A DNA stretch of 64,000 bases from Roseburia_C sp031555935. GTDB lineage: Bacteria; Bacillota; Clostridia; Lachnospirales; Lachnospiraceae. Made by a program: the position numbers and the translations under genes. This document shows, one piece after another, positions 53,051 through 62,057 of the stretch. The stretch is taken from positions 1-64,000 of the forward strand of contig JAVBTX010000009.1 of assembly GCA_031555935.1 (NCBI GenBank), in the 5' to 3' direction. The notes beneath the pieces were generated by a model that was not told the DNA's origin, searched no databases, and saw nothing but the letters and a program-made list of their open reading frames with translations. Position 1 is the stretch's first letter. Each line of letters begins with the position of its first letter.

Positions 53051-54610
53051 TTATTTCTTCTTTTTTTGCTTTTCTTCTTTCATTTTTATTTCTTTTATTT
53101 CTGTTTCTGTTGTTTCTTCATTTTCTGGATCCTTATACTTACGTCCGTATACTTCCATATAGTTATATATTTTCTTGGCCAGCTTGTTTGTAATGTCGCC
53201 TTGACCAGCCCGCCATTTCCAGTTCATCCCCAAGGTTGACGGAATATTCATCCGGCCCTCACTACCGACACCTAAGATATCCTGCATCGTTACAATTGCC
53301 ATATCGCCGACACTCGCCCACGCACCACGCATCATGCCCCAGTGATAGCCTTCTGCTTCACTCATACAAAGGTATTCTTTGGCATATTTTGTGCTTCGTT
53401 TTGGTGCGGTCTTAAACCAGCCTAAAATTGTATCATTATCATGTGTTCCCGTATATACAACGCAATGATTGTAATAGTTATGTGGCAAATAATCGCCATC
53501 TTCACGAGAATCAAAAGCAAACTGCAAGACCTTCATCCCTGGGAAGCCACAATCTTTAACCAGTTTAATTACGGATGGGGTCAGATAACCTAAGTCTTCA
53601 ACAATAATATTTAACTTGCCTAACTTCTCCTCTAGCTTGCGGAATAAATCCATTCCTGGACCTTCACGCCATTCACCGTTTCTGGCAGTGTCGTCTTTTG
53701 CCGGAATCGCATAATAGGAATCAAAACCACGGAAATGATCAATTCGCACGATGTCATATAATTTGGACATGAAGTCCACTCGGCGAGTCCACCATTCGTA
53801 GCCATCTTTTTTCATCACATCCCAACGGAATAATGGATTGCCCCATAGCTGTCCATCCTCGGAAAATGCATCCGGCGGACATCCTGACACATCAATTGGG
53901 TCAAGATCTTTATCTAAGAAAAACTGTTTTGGATTCGCCCATACATCAGCACTATCCATTGCCACATAAATTGGCACATCACCAATAATCTGAATGCCAC
54001 TTGCATTCGCATAATCTTTTAGCTCATTCCATTGTTTGAAGAACAAATATTGCAGCATCTTCCAAAAGGTTATTTCACTCGCATAGTCCTTCTTTGCGCT
54101 TGCAATTGCTTCCGGCTCACGGAATTTCAATTCCTTTTCCCACTCTAACCAGGAAACTCCGCCGTTGGCATCTTTTAACGCCATAAACAGTGAAAAATCC
54201 TCTAACCAGATTTCGTTTTTCTGACAAAATCCCGCAAAATCTTTTGGTACTACTTTTAAAAATCGCTGATATGCTTTTTTTAACAGTTGAAACCGATTCG
54301 CGTATAGCGTACCATAGTCAACATAATTCGGATGACCGCCCCATGAAAAGCTTTCACACTCTGCTTTTGTTAATAATTTATCCTTACACAAATACTCCAA
54401 ATCAATAAAATACGGATTACCAGCAAAGCTGGAAAAGGACTGGTAAGGTGAATCGCCATAGCTGGTTGGATTCACTGGCAGTATCTGCCAATAGGTCTGG
54501 GAAGATTTCTTCAAGAAATCAACAAATTTCCGTGCCTCCTTTCCCATTGTTCCGATTCCGTATGGTGACGGAAGTGATGAGATATGCATTAAAATGCCAC
54601 TTGTTCTCAT
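53051..54610 (-). CDS. malQ: 4-alpha-glucanotransferase (amylomaltase)
   Basis: A GH77 enzyme that disproportionates maltodextrins. The catalytic nucleophile region VRIDHFRGF, acid/base region VEDLGYLTP and THDNDT are all present, with SPYGIGTMG at the N-terminus. It is 519 residues from the ATG at 54610, chosen for AGGAGG 9 bases upstream. The last ~25 residues are a Lys/Glu-rich tail beyond the usual end. It is the last gene of the maltodextrin operon, one base after the lacI-type regulator. Confidence 0.95.
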   Translation of the reverse strand: MRTSGILMHISSLPSPYGIGTMGKEARKFVDFLKKSSQTYWQILPVNPTSYGDSPYQSFSSFAGNPYFIDLEYLCKDKLLTKAECESFSWGGHPNYVDYGTLYANRFQLLKKAYQRFLKVVPKDFAGFCQKNEIWLEDFSLFMALKDANGGVSWLEWEKELKFREPEAIASAKKDYASEITFWKMLQYLFFKQWNELKDYANASGIQIIGDVPIYVAMDSADVWANPKQFFLDKDLDPIDVSGCPPDAFSEDGQLWGNPLFRWDVMKKDGYEWWTRRVDFMSKLYDIVRIDHFRGFDSYYAIPAKDDTARNGEWREGPGMDLFRKLEEKLGKLNIIVEDLGYLTPSVIKLVKDCGFPGMKVLQFAFDSREDGDYLPHNYYNHCVVYTGTHDNDTILGWFKTAPKRSTKYAKEYLCMSEAEGYHWGMMRGAWASVGDMAIVTMQDILGVGSEGRMNIPSTLGMNWKWRAGQGDITNKLAKKIYNYMEVYGRKYKDPENEETTETEIKEIKMKEEKQKKKK

Positions 54611-54611
54611 A

Positions 54612-55634
54612 CTATTCTCCTCCTGCAATATCTATTTTTTTTACGCTTCCTCCTGATGCCAATTCAAACGGAATAATCTCATGGACTGCCGATGCCTTCA
54701 TATCAATCGCTCGGAATAAAATATCCACACTCCTTGTTGCAATCGTCCGATACTGCTGACGAATCGTTGTCAGCTTCGGATGATAGTAATCGGCAATGTC
54801 AATTCCATCAAATCCAATCACAGAAATATCCTTTGGTACACTTAATTTGGCATCATAGATTGCCCTCGCTGCGCCAATGGCCATTACATCACTCATGGCA
54901 AATACAGCCGTAATATCCGGGGCTTGTTTTAATAATTGATTCATCGCCCGATATGCGCTATCATACGCAAATCTAGCGTTAACCAGATTTTTTTCTGGTA
55001 AAAATGAAATGCCATTTTTTTCAAAGCTGCGCATACAGCCTTTGTAACGCAGACCACTTGTATTATCATCAGACTTATCACCACTGATAATTCCAATCCG
55101 GGTATGCCCCTGCTCAATCAGATAATCCACTGCACATTCAGCCCCGGTAATATCATCGGTGGCAACACTGGAAAGGTTTGCAAAGTGCAATCGCTCACCG
55201 TTGGCTGTTACCAGTACAGTCGGAATCTTAATTGCATTAAAGTTTTCCTGAAACAGCTTTGGATTCGCACCTAGAAAAAAGATTCCTAATGGTTTACGCT
55301 CCCGGCACAATATTAATGCCTGCTCAACCTCGTTTTCATCCTCATCTAAATAAGAAACCTCCAACGAATACTTGGACTTTTCAACGGCCTTTTGAATTTC
55401 CTCCACAATGTTAAAAAACAGCATGTTGGAATGACCCTTTACCAGTGCCACAATCGTTTTTGAAGTAATCTGCTTCAATTGCTTCGCATTGTTGTTCGGC
55501 ACAAAATTATGGGTCGCAACAATCTCATCAATTTTCTTTTTTGCATCCGGGCTTACATCCCGACGATTATTCAGTACCCGTGATACGGTACTTACAGAAT
55601 AACCTGATTCCTTGGCAATATCTTTTATCGTCAT
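54612..55634 (-). CDS. LacI/GalR-family regulator of maltodextrin use (MalR-like)
   Basis: A 340-residue regulator: N-terminal LacI helix-turn-helix and hinge (TIKDIAKESGYSVSTVSRVL, residues 2-21), then a periplasmic-binding-type sugar domain (FFLGANPKLF, DDITGAECAVDYLIEQGHTRIG, SVIGFDGIDIADY). It lies inside the operon it probably controls, between the permease genes and malQ. Candidate operators stand at 58927-58954. Confidence 0.9.
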   Translation of the reverse strand: MTIKDIAKESGYSVSTVSRVLNNRRDVSPDAKKKIDEIVATHNFVPNNNAKQLKQITSKTIVALVKGHSNMLFFNIVEEIQKAVEKSKYSLEVSYLDEDENEVEQALILCRERKPLGIFFLGANPKLFQENFNAIKIPTVLVTANGERLHFANLSSVATDDITGAECAVDYLIEQGHTRIGIISGDKSDDNTSGLRYKGCMRSFEKNGISFLPEKNLVNARFAYDSAYRAMNQLLKQAPDITAVFAMSDVMAIGAARAIYDAKLSVPKDISVIGFDGIDIADYYHPKLTTIRQQYRTIATRSVDILFRAIDMKASAVHEIIPFELASGGSVKKIDIAGGE

Positions 55635-55652
55635 TTTTCATCCTTCTGATGT

Positions 55653-56534
55653 CTAGCCTTTTACTGCTCCGGCAACAACACCCTCAATAATATATTTTTG
55701 GCAGGCGATATAAAATATGATAATTGGAATAATTGCTAATACCAGCATAGCCATCATTGCTCCCCAGTCAATCGAACCATATCCACCTTTGAGATACTGA
55801 ATCGCAATCGGGATTGTCTTGTATTTACGGATATCCAATACCAGATACGGAAGTAAATAATCATTCCAAATCCACATCGCCTGTAAAATAGCTACTGTAA
55901 TTGCGGTTGGTTTCAAAATTGGCAAAACTACTTGAAAAAAGGTCTGAATCGGATTACAACCATCGATCATGGCGGCCTCTTCTATCTCGAGCGGAATACT
56001 TTTCACAAACCCACAGAACATAAATACTGCCAGACCTGCGCCAAATCCCAAGTACACTAAGATGATGCCGACCGGATTACCAAGATGCATCATATTTGCC
56101 AGCTTTGATAACGTAAACATTACCATCTGGAATGGTACAATCATGGAAAACAGGCACAGCATGTAAATCCCTTTTGTAATTTTATTTTGAACTCGCGTTA
56201 TGTACCATGCACACATTGAGGTACACAGTATAATTACAGCAACCGAACAAACTGTTATAAATAAAGAATACCCAAAAGCCCGGAAGAAATCAATCCTTTT
56301 TATCCCCTCTGCATAATTTTCAAGTCCAACAAAGGAGCGCTCAAATCCGGCAACGAAACGTTCCCATCCCTCTGACAGCGGAATCGCGCCTAATTGAAAT
56401 GGAAATTTATTGATATAGGCCTTCATTTTAAAGGAGTTCATGATTACAATTACGATTGGTAATATGTAGACTACACTTAATATCGAAAAGAATAGTGTTA
56501 ATACCCATCCATGTTTTGCTTTTCTTGTACTCAT
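55653..56534 (-). CDS. Sugar ABC transporter permease, MalG-type
   Basis: A 293-residue inner-membrane permease with six spans and the EAA loop (EEAAMIDGCNPIQTFFQVVLPILKP) that docks to the ATPase. It starts one base into the stop of the MalF-type permease (TAATG), with AGGAGG inside that gene. Partner of the MalF-type subunit and the lipoprotein binding protein. Confidence 0.93.
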   Translation of the reverse strand: MSTRKAKHGWVLTLFFSILSVVYILPIVIVIMNSFKMKAYINKFPFQLGAIPLSEGWERFVAGFERSFVGLENYAEGIKRIDFFRAFGYSLFITVCSVAVIILCTSMCAWYITRVQNKITKGIYMLCLFSMIVPFQMVMFTLSKLANMMHLGNPVGIILVYLGFGAGLAVFMFCGFVKSIPLEIEEAAMIDGCNPIQTFFQVVLPILKPTAITVAILQAMWIWNDYLLPYLVLDIRKYKTIPIAIQYLKGGYGSIDWGAMMAMLVLAIIPIIIFYIACQKYIIEGVVAGAVKG

Positions 56535-57376
56535 TATTGCTGCACCTCCTTACTTCGAGTCAGATAGTTCTGCAATATCGCAATCACTGCTACCAAAATG
56601 AAGAATATCACGGCCTTCGCCTGACCAACTCCTTCCCATCCCGTTCGAGAATAGAAGGTATCATAGATATTTAATGCTAACATCTGTGACTGTTTCGCAG
56701 GTTCACCTGCGGTTAAGGCTAAGTTCTGGTCAAAGAGCTTAAAGCCATTCGTCAGCGTTAAAAAGGTACAAATCGTAATCGATGGCATTACCATTGGTAA
56801 GGTAACACTTTTTAATACCTGCCAGCTATTTGCGCCATCAATTTTAGCAGCCTCGATTAAGTCGCCAGGAATATTCTGAATTCCCGCAATGTAAATAATC
56901 ATCATGTAACCAACCTGCTGCCATAACATTAGAATGACCAGCCCCCAGAAACCATATGCTTCATTATATAGAAGGGTTCGGGTATAATTTGCCAGAATAC
57001 CATTTAAAATCAACTGCCAGATATATCCTAGCACAATACCGCCGATTAAGTTTGGCATAAAGAATACGGTTCGAAAGATATTTGTTCCTTTAATTCCCTT
57101 TGTTAAAAGCATCGCAATTACAAATGCAAAAAAGTTAATCGCTAATACCGAAACAATCGTAAACAGTGCTGTATACCAGAGTGAATGAAAAAAGGTTTTA
57201 TCACTGAATATTTTCACATAATTAGATAGACCAACAAATTTTGCATCCGTAACGGTTGTAAATTTACATAAGGATAAATAGATACCCATAATAAAAGGAA
57301 TTATAAAACCAATTGTAAACGCAACTAGTGTTGGAAGTGCAAAAAGTGGAAAATATTTTTTAATTGACTTTTCCAT
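56534..57376 (-). CDS. Sugar ABC transporter permease, MalF-type
   Basis: A 280-residue permease with six spans and EAA motif (EAAKIDGANSWQVLKSVTLP). Translation probably begins at the ATG at 57376 (AAAGGA 8 bases upstream), not at the ATG two codons earlier, which is too close. No ATPase gene is in the operon; such transporters usually share a genome-encoded MsmK-type ATPase. Confidence 0.93.
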   Translation of the reverse strand: MEKSIKKYFPLFALPTLVAFTIGFIIPFIMGIYLSLCKFTTVTDAKFVGLSNYVKIFSDKTFFHSLWYTALFTIVSVLAINFFAFVIAMLLTKGIKGTNIFRTVFFMPNLIGGIVLGYIWQLILNGILANYTRTLLYNEAYGFWGLVILMLWQQVGYMMIIYIAGIQNIPGDLIEAAKIDGANSWQVLKSVTLPMVMPSITICTFLTLTNGFKLFDQNLALTAGEPAKQSQMLALNIYDTFYSRTGWEGVGQAKAVIFFILVAVIAILQNYLTRSKEVQQ

Positions 57377-57394
57377 AAGCATGTTCCTTTCCTG

Positions 57395-57427
57395 TAAAAA
57401 AGGGGCATTATACTGCCCCTTTTTTTA
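57395..57427 (-). terminator. Intercistronic hairpin between the binding-protein and permease genes
   Basis: On the minus strand, AAAAAAAGGGGCA, loop GTATAA, TGCCCCTTTTTT. It is an intrinsic-terminator-like stem placed right after the binding-protein gene. In many sugar operons such a stem lets the binding protein be made in excess of the permease. Confidence 0.8.
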
Positions 57428-57447
57428 GTTTTCCAAGTTTCTGTCAA

Positions 57448-58878
57448 TTATTCATTTGATGCTGCATACTCCGTTGCCCAGCCATCAACGAATGCTGTTG
57501 TTACTGCATCCCATTCGCCAGTACCTGCTGCATAAGCGGTTAATGCAGAACCTACGCCATTTTTCCATTCTTCTGATGGCATGGTTGGGAAGCACCAAGC
57601 TACTGCGGTCTTGCCATTTGCAATGTATTCATTTGCCTGTGCAACGAATGGATTGCTGGTTACATAACCTTCATCAAAGGTATCAAAAGGTGTTACAAAG
57701 CCCATATCATTTGCTAAACTGTTACGTCCAGTATCGCTGGTTACTACCCAGTTTAAGAAATCTTCCGTTGCTTTGATGTCCTCAGCAGATGCTTTGCTGT
57801 TGACACACCAGTAGTTTTCAGAACCGGTGCAAAGTCCCTGATTCTCTTCGCCGTCTACACCGATGTAGATTGGCATCATACCCAAATCGTCATCTGTTAA
57901 TAGTCCAGCATTGATGATATCACCATATGCCCAGGTACCATTCTGATAGAATACTGCATTACCAAGTGCAAATTCAGCATTTGCATCATCGCCAGTCTTG
58001 GTTGCAAGCATTGCTTTGTCACAAGTAGAATCTGTGGTATATAAATCCCAGATTTTCTTGTAGTTATCAAGGTAGGTTCCTTTGATTGCATCGGTGGAAC
58101 CAATTCCATCTGCTGTATACTCATAGTAGATTGGAAGGTTTGCTAAATGGGTTTTGAATCTCCAGTCAGAAGAACCATCCATACCTGCTGATGCGAATGC
58201 ACCTTCTAATGCATAATCAGGACCAGCAGCTTCACTTACTTCATCTAAACGAGACTGAATATCATCAGCAACTGCTTTTAAGGTATCAAAGCTGTTGATT
58301 TCATCAACTGAGGTTACAACTGCATTTTCCATACCGAAGTATGCATTTAATATTGTTTTGTTGTAAATCAGACCGTAAGTCTCGATTACATATGCAATAC
58401 CGGCAATTGAATCGCCATCTTTAACAACGAAGTCATTACTCTTAATATGTGAATATACATCTGAATCAGATAAATCCACGCAGTAATCTTTCCATGTTGC
58501 CAAACCAACTGGTCCGTTTACCTGGAATAAGGTAGGAGCTTCTGATTTAGCCATTTCTGATTTTAATGTTTCTTCATATGTACCAGCTGCGGCGGTTAAT
58601 ACTGTTACTGGAATACCGGTTTCGTCGGTATAAGCCTTTGCCAAATCCTGCCACTGTTGATCTTGTTCTGGTTTGAAGTTTAAGTAATAAACAGAGCCGT
58701 CCCCAAGTGCTGCTTCACTCTCTTCATCCTTGTTGTCGACTGGGTCTTCAGTTTTCGTATTGTCTCCTGAAGCGTTGTCATTCCCACCATTGTTGCCGCT
58801 GTTGTTACTTCCACATCCAGCTACCATTGCTGCTGTCATTGCGACAACTAACATGAGTGATACAATCTTTCTTTTCAT
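57448..58878 (-). CDS. Lipoprotein sugar-binding protein of the maltodextrin ABC transporter (MalE-type)
   Basis: From the ATG at 58878 (AGGAGG 7 bases upstream) the 476-residue protein starts MKRKIVSLMLVVAMTAAMVAGC, split as signal peptide and lipobox VAGC with Cys22 as the lipidation site. An N/G/D-rich linker leads to an extracellular solute-binding family 1 domain (VYYLNFKPEQDQQW, then TGIPVTVLTAAAGTY). The longest frame begins 39 codons earlier inside the operator region and is not used. First gene of the operon, under a LacI-type operator. Confidence 0.92.
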   Translation of the reverse strand: MKRKIVSLMLVVAMTAAMVAGCGSNNSGNNGGNDNASGDNTKTEDPVDNKDEESEAALGDGSVYYLNFKPEQDQQWQDLAKAYTDETGIPVTVLTAAAGTYEETLKSEMAKSEAPTLFQVNGPVGLATWKDYCVDLSDSDVYSHIKSNDFVVKDGDSIAGIAYVIETYGLIYNKTILNAYFGMENAVVTSVDEINSFDTLKAVADDIQSRLDEVSEAAGPDYALEGAFASAGMDGSSDWRFKTHLANLPIYYEYTADGIGSTDAIKGTYLDNYKKIWDLYTTDSTCDKAMLATKTGDDANAEFALGNAVFYQNGTWAYGDIINAGLLTDDDLGMMPIYIGVDGEENQGLCTGSENYWCVNSKASAEDIKATEDFLNWVVTSDTGRNSLANDMGFVTPFDTFDEGYVTSNPFVAQANEYIANGKTAVAWCFPTMPSEEWKNGVGSALTAYAAGTGEWDAVTTAFVDGWATEYAASNE

Positions 58879-58926
58879 AGTACATCCTCCTAATATAATA
58901 TGTGCTTCCTTCTTGAAAACGCATTT

Positions 58927-58972
58927 ACCGAAATTGTTTCCGGTAACGTTTTCAGTGGATAGGTTTAGTATA
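58927..58972 (-). promoter_or_regulatory. -10 and two overlapping LacI-family operators of the maltodextrin operon
   Basis: Downstream of the -10 TATACT (58967-58972) lie TGAAAACGTTACCGG (58940-58954), a cre/GalR-like operator, and ACCGGAAACAATTTCGGT (58927-58944), an inverted repeat with one mismatch. Both fall in the transcribed leader, where a bound repressor would block polymerase. The first may bind CcpA, the second the operon's own MalR-like protein, or both bind one. Confidence 0.65.
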
Positions 58973-58995
58973 TAACTATTGAAAAAAAATAGCAA
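58967..58995 (-). promoter_or_regulatory. Promoter of the maltodextrin operon
   Basis: -35 TTGCTA (58990-58995), 17-base T-rich spacer, -10 TATACT (58967-58972) on the minus strand. Confidence 0.7.
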
Positions 58996-59063
58996 TATGT
59001 TTTTTGGATTTTGTACAAATAGATGATTTTTAATTTGATTTTTTATGCAATATTGCTAAAATT

Positions 59064-59102
59064 AAAATGGTGAAGATGCCCATTTCACATCTTCACCATT
59101 TT
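59064..59102 (-). terminator. Terminator after the C_GCAxxG_C_C gene
   Basis: Perfect 15-bp stem AAAATGGTGAAGATG / CATCTTCACCATTTT with a 9-base loop. It starts just past the stop at 59108 and insulates the maltodextrin promoter. Confidence 0.88.
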
Positions 59103-59107
59103 AAAAG

Positions 59108-59530
59108 CTATTGTGGCAGCTCAAATAATTTCCTTCCCGCAATTCTCACTGCATCCGCAATACAGTCATCACAGCTACGCAAAACCTTCCCCGTATCCAC
59201 GCCCTTCAACTCTCGGCAGTTCATCGTCGTATTCTGATTTTTAAATTCTGCCGCCAATTCACGTACTTTTGCAAAGGTCGCTGCTTTCGTCATCTTCTCT
59301 TCTACATCACCAGCACTATTTTTAAGACCCGCCAGCATAACCATTCCGGTCACTGCTCCACAGGTTTCCTGCAATCCACCCATGCCTGCACCAAATCCTT
59401 CGGAAACCTTCATCAATGTCTTTTCATCTAGTTCGACCGCATCACTGTAGGCACCAGCCACAGCCTGGGCACAGTTATATCCCCGATGATGTAATTCATT
59501 TGCTTTTTTCACACGTTCTTCAATTGTCAT
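59108..59530 (-). CDS. C_GCAxxG_C_C family protein
   Basis: A 140-residue family named for its cysteine pattern: GYNCAQAV, then GFGAGMGGLQETCGAVTG, and CRELKG with CDDCIADAV at the end. Members are often annotated as probable redox-active proteins; the reaction is not known. It begins one base after the bioY stop and lies in the same BirA-regulated unit, which suggests a role tied to biotin. Confidence 0.88.
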   Translation of the reverse strand: MTIEERVKKANELHHRGYNCAQAVAGAYSDAVELDEKTLMKVSEGFGAGMGGLQETCGAVTGMVMLAGLKNSAGDVEEKMTKAATFAKVRELAAEFKNQNTTMNCRELKGVDTGKVLRSCDDCIADAVRIAGRKLFELPQ

Positions 59531-59531
59531 T

Positions 59532-60068
59532 TTATTCGCTCCTTTTCAACTGTCTTCGCAGTGTTCTTCCGACAAATGCGGCAACAATTATTTTGATAAA
59601 ATCTCCTATCAGAAATGGCAGAACACCAAGTGCTAATGCCGCTCCAAAGGTAAGCTTTGACTGATATGACAGCCACAACGTTCCAAATAGATATAATGTT
59701 AAATGTCCCAATATCATTCCCATAATACACAGAAATATTTTATTTGTAAACCGATCAATAAAAAATCCGGCAATCCACACCATCAAAAGATAACCCAGAA
59801 AATAGCCGCCGGTGGGTCCGAACAGCTTCCCCGGCCCACTGCCAAATCCCGAATAAACTGGTATCCCGATAAATCCAATACATAAATAGATGAAGCAGCT
59901 AATGACAGCATTTTTTTGTCCGAGTACGTATACACCTAGAAAAAGAATCAGATTTGCCATTGATAATGGTATCACTCCAATTGGTATCGTAAATGGTGCG
60001 CAGATACATAAGACTGCTGTAACTACCGAAATCACGGTTATCTGCTGAATTGTAATCTTTTGTTTCAT
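59532..60068 (-). CDS. bioY: Biotin transporter substrate-binding subunit BioY
   Basis: The S-component of an ECF-type biotin importer: 178 residues, six spans, with the family motif GPTGGYFLGYL. It is used by partner ATPase and T subunits encoded elsewhere. I choose the ATG at 60068 (GGGAGG 6 bases upstream); the frame extends upstream without a site. The BirA operator overlaps the -35 of its promoter, so biotin represses it. Confidence 0.95.
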   Translation of the reverse strand: MKQKITIQQITVISVVTAVLCICAPFTIPIGVIPLSMANLILFLGVYVLGQKNAVISCFIYLCIGFIGIPVYSGFGSGPGKLFGPTGGYFLGYLLMVWIAGFFIDRFTNKIFLCIMGMILGHLTLYLFGTLWLSYQSKLTFGAALALGVLPFLIGDFIKIIVAAFVGRTLRRQLKRSE

Positions 60069-60111
60069 ATTAACCTCCCAAAAAATAATCGGCCGGGCTT
60101 TCTTTATATCA

Positions 60112-60147
60112 AAATAACCCATGAATATAGTTGTCATGGGTTATTTT
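60112..60147 (-). terminator. Hairpin between trpD and bioY, likely trp operon terminator
   Basis: Near-perfect 13- to 14-bp stem AAAATAACCCATGA / TCATGGGTTATTTT, with short T-runs. It overlaps the -10 of the bioY promoter, so the bioY transcript starts inside it; it would only form in readthrough RNA from trpD. Confidence 0.7.
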
Positions 60148-60195
60148 AACGTTTTATTTTCTCATTGTCAACCTTTCAAATTTGTAGGTTTACAA
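60143..60195 (-). promoter_or_regulatory. bioY promoter with BirA (biotin repressor) operator
   Basis: Read on the minus strand, TTGTAAACC (60187-60195), 13 bases, GGTTGACAA (60165-60173) is an almost perfect BirA box. The right arm includes the -35 TTGACA (60166-60171), followed after 17 bases by -10 TAAAAT (60143-60148). Bound BirA-biotinyl-AMP would block polymerase. Confidence 0.85.
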
Positions 60196-60205
60196 TTTAT
60201 CTTCA

Positions 60206-61231
60206 TTATGCTGCTGGAAAATTTTCATTTGAAGTTTTCACTAATCGTTCCAGACGTTCAATTGCTTTTCCGCTGTCAATGGTTGCCGCCGCCAGTGCAA
60301 TACCTTCTTCAATACTTGCAGCCTCTCCGCCAATATACAGTGTTGCCCCAGCGTTCAACAAAACGATTTCGCGTTTTGCGCCCTGCTCTTTGCCGCTTAA
60401 AATATCTTTCGTAATCTGGGCATTTGCCGCTCCGTCACCGCCGCGCAAATCTTCCAGCGATGCCCGTTTCATGCCAAACTGCTCTGGTGTAATCGTATAG
60501 GTATGAATTTCTCCGTCCTTAATTTCTGAGATAACCGTTTCTTCGGTGGTTGTAATTTCGTCCATATTATCCTTGCCACAGACCACAAATGCACGTTCCA
60601 CACCCAATCGACTCATACACTGGGCTATTTTCTCGGTTAAGCTCACATCATATACACCTACCACCATTTTCTTTGCCCGTGAAGGATTTGCCAGCGGTCC
60701 TAAGATATTGAATACCGTTCGAATACCCATTTCATTTCGCGCCTGCCCCACGTACTTCATTGATTTGTTAAATAGCTGAGCAAACATAAAGCCGATACCA
60801 TCTTTTTCCACACATTTTTCGACTTGAGCTGGTTCCGCCATAATGTTGACGCCTAACGCTTCCAGGACATCCCCTGCTCCGCTCTTTGAAGAAATCGAAC
60901 GGTTGCCGTGCTTTGCCACCGCCAGGCCCGATGCTGCCACAACGATCGACGAGGTTGTGGAAATATTAAAGGTAAAAGTCTGGTCGCCGCCAGTTCCAAC
61001 TAAATCTACATAATTGTCAACCTTTGGTGAAATGGTATCGGCTTTATCTCGTAGTACCGAAGCAAACCCAACCAGTTCATCTAAAGTCTCACCCTTGGCC
61101 CGCAATGCGGTCAACATTGCCCCTAGCTGTGCCTGTGTAGCTTCTCCGCTTAACATTATATTCATCACATTTCTTGCTTCTTCTTCGGTTAAATTCTTAC
61201 CCTCTGCTACTTTTGCAATTGCTTCCTTCAT
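60206..61231 (-). CDS. trpD: Anthranilate phosphoribosyltransferase
   Basis: Joins anthranilate and PRPP. A 341-residue protein with the family core GTGGDQTFTFNISTTSS (PRPP-binding), KHGNRSISSKSGAGDVLEALG and RNEMGIRTVFNILGPLANP. It is the last gene of this trp operon, after trpA, whereas trpD usually stands before trpC. Confidence 0.95.
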   Translation of the reverse strand: MKEAIAKVAEGKNLTEEEARNVMNIMLSGEATQAQLGAMLTALRAKGETLDELVGFASVLRDKADTISPKVDNYVDLVGTGGDQTFTFNISTTSSIVVAASGLAVAKHGNRSISSKSGAGDVLEALGVNIMAEPAQVEKCVEKDGIGFMFAQLFNKSMKYVGQARNEMGIRTVFNILGPLANPSRAKKMVVGVYDVSLTEKIAQCMSRLGVERAFVVCGKDNMDEITTTEETVISEIKDGEIHTYTITPEQFGMKRASLEDLRGGDGAANAQITKDILSGKEQGAKREIVLLNAGATLYIGGEAASIEEGIALAAATIDSGKAIERLERLVKTSNENFPAA

Positions 61232-61252
61232 GATTATCTCTCCCTCAACTTT

Positions 61253-62047
61253 TTATTTGGTTTCATTCAATTCCTGTTTAAAGGTGGTTACATATTCTTT
61301 TACTGCATCCGGATTATAATTATTCTCTTTCATTAAGTTAATAAAGTGGGAGCCCACAATCGCACCATCAATAATTTCTTTCATTGGTGCGACATCTTTT
61401 GCGGTCCGAATGCCGAAGCCCATCATGACTGGCACTGGGGAATGCTTTTTCACTTCCGTCAGATACTGAACCACTTCTTTATGAAACGTTGCTTCCTGAC
61501 CGGTTACGCCCATTGAGGAAACACAGTAAACAAATCCTCTGGCCGTTTCTAATATCATTGGAATCCGTTCCTTTGAAACTGGTGATACTAGCTGAATCAA
61601 AATCACATCTGTTCCTTCTAACGCTTTTTGCAGCTCGCCTTGTTCTTCGTATGGTAAGTCGGGAATAATCAGTCCGTCGACCCCAACCGCCTGACATTTT
61701 CTGGCAAATTCAGCAACCCCATAATAAAGAACCGTATTGTAATACATCATAAAAACAATCGGTACCTGAGTTCCTGCTAAGCGCAGCTCCTGCACTGCTT
61801 TGAATACCTTGGTTAGGTTAACACCGTTACAGATGGCCTGATAAGATGCTGCCTGTATAACAGGTCCATCGGCAACGGGATCGGAGAATGGAATTCCCAG
61901 CTCAATAATATCGGTTCCCGCTTCCTCCTGCGCCTTAATAATTATCTTCATTCCTTCCATATCAGGAAGTCCGGCGGTCATATATGTGATAAATGCTTTT
62001 TTCTGCTCTGTTTTCAATTGCTGTAATCTTGCTTCGATTCGATTCAT
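61253..62047 (-). CDS. trpA: Tryptophan synthase alpha chain
   Basis: Cleaves indole-3-glycerol phosphate to indole. A TIM barrel of 264 residues with the catalytic Glu49 in IIELGIPFSDP and Asp60 in PVADGPV. It follows trpB by 10 bases and forms the channelled alpha-beta complex with TrpB. Confidence 0.96.
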   Translation of the reverse strand: MNRIEARLQQLKTEQKKAFITYMTAGLPDMEGMKIIIKAQEEAGTDIIELGIPFSDPVADGPVIQAASYQAICNGVNLTKVFKAVQELRLAGTQVPIVFMMYYNTVLYYGVAEFARKCQAVGVDGLIIPDLPYEEQGELQKALEGTDVILIQLVSPVSKERIPMILETARGFVYCVSSMGVTGQEATFHKEVVQYLTEVKKHSPVPVMMGFGIRTAKDVAPMKEIIDGAIVGSHFINLMKENNYNPDAVKEYVTTFKQELNETK

Positions 62048-62057
62048 GTTTCCCCTC

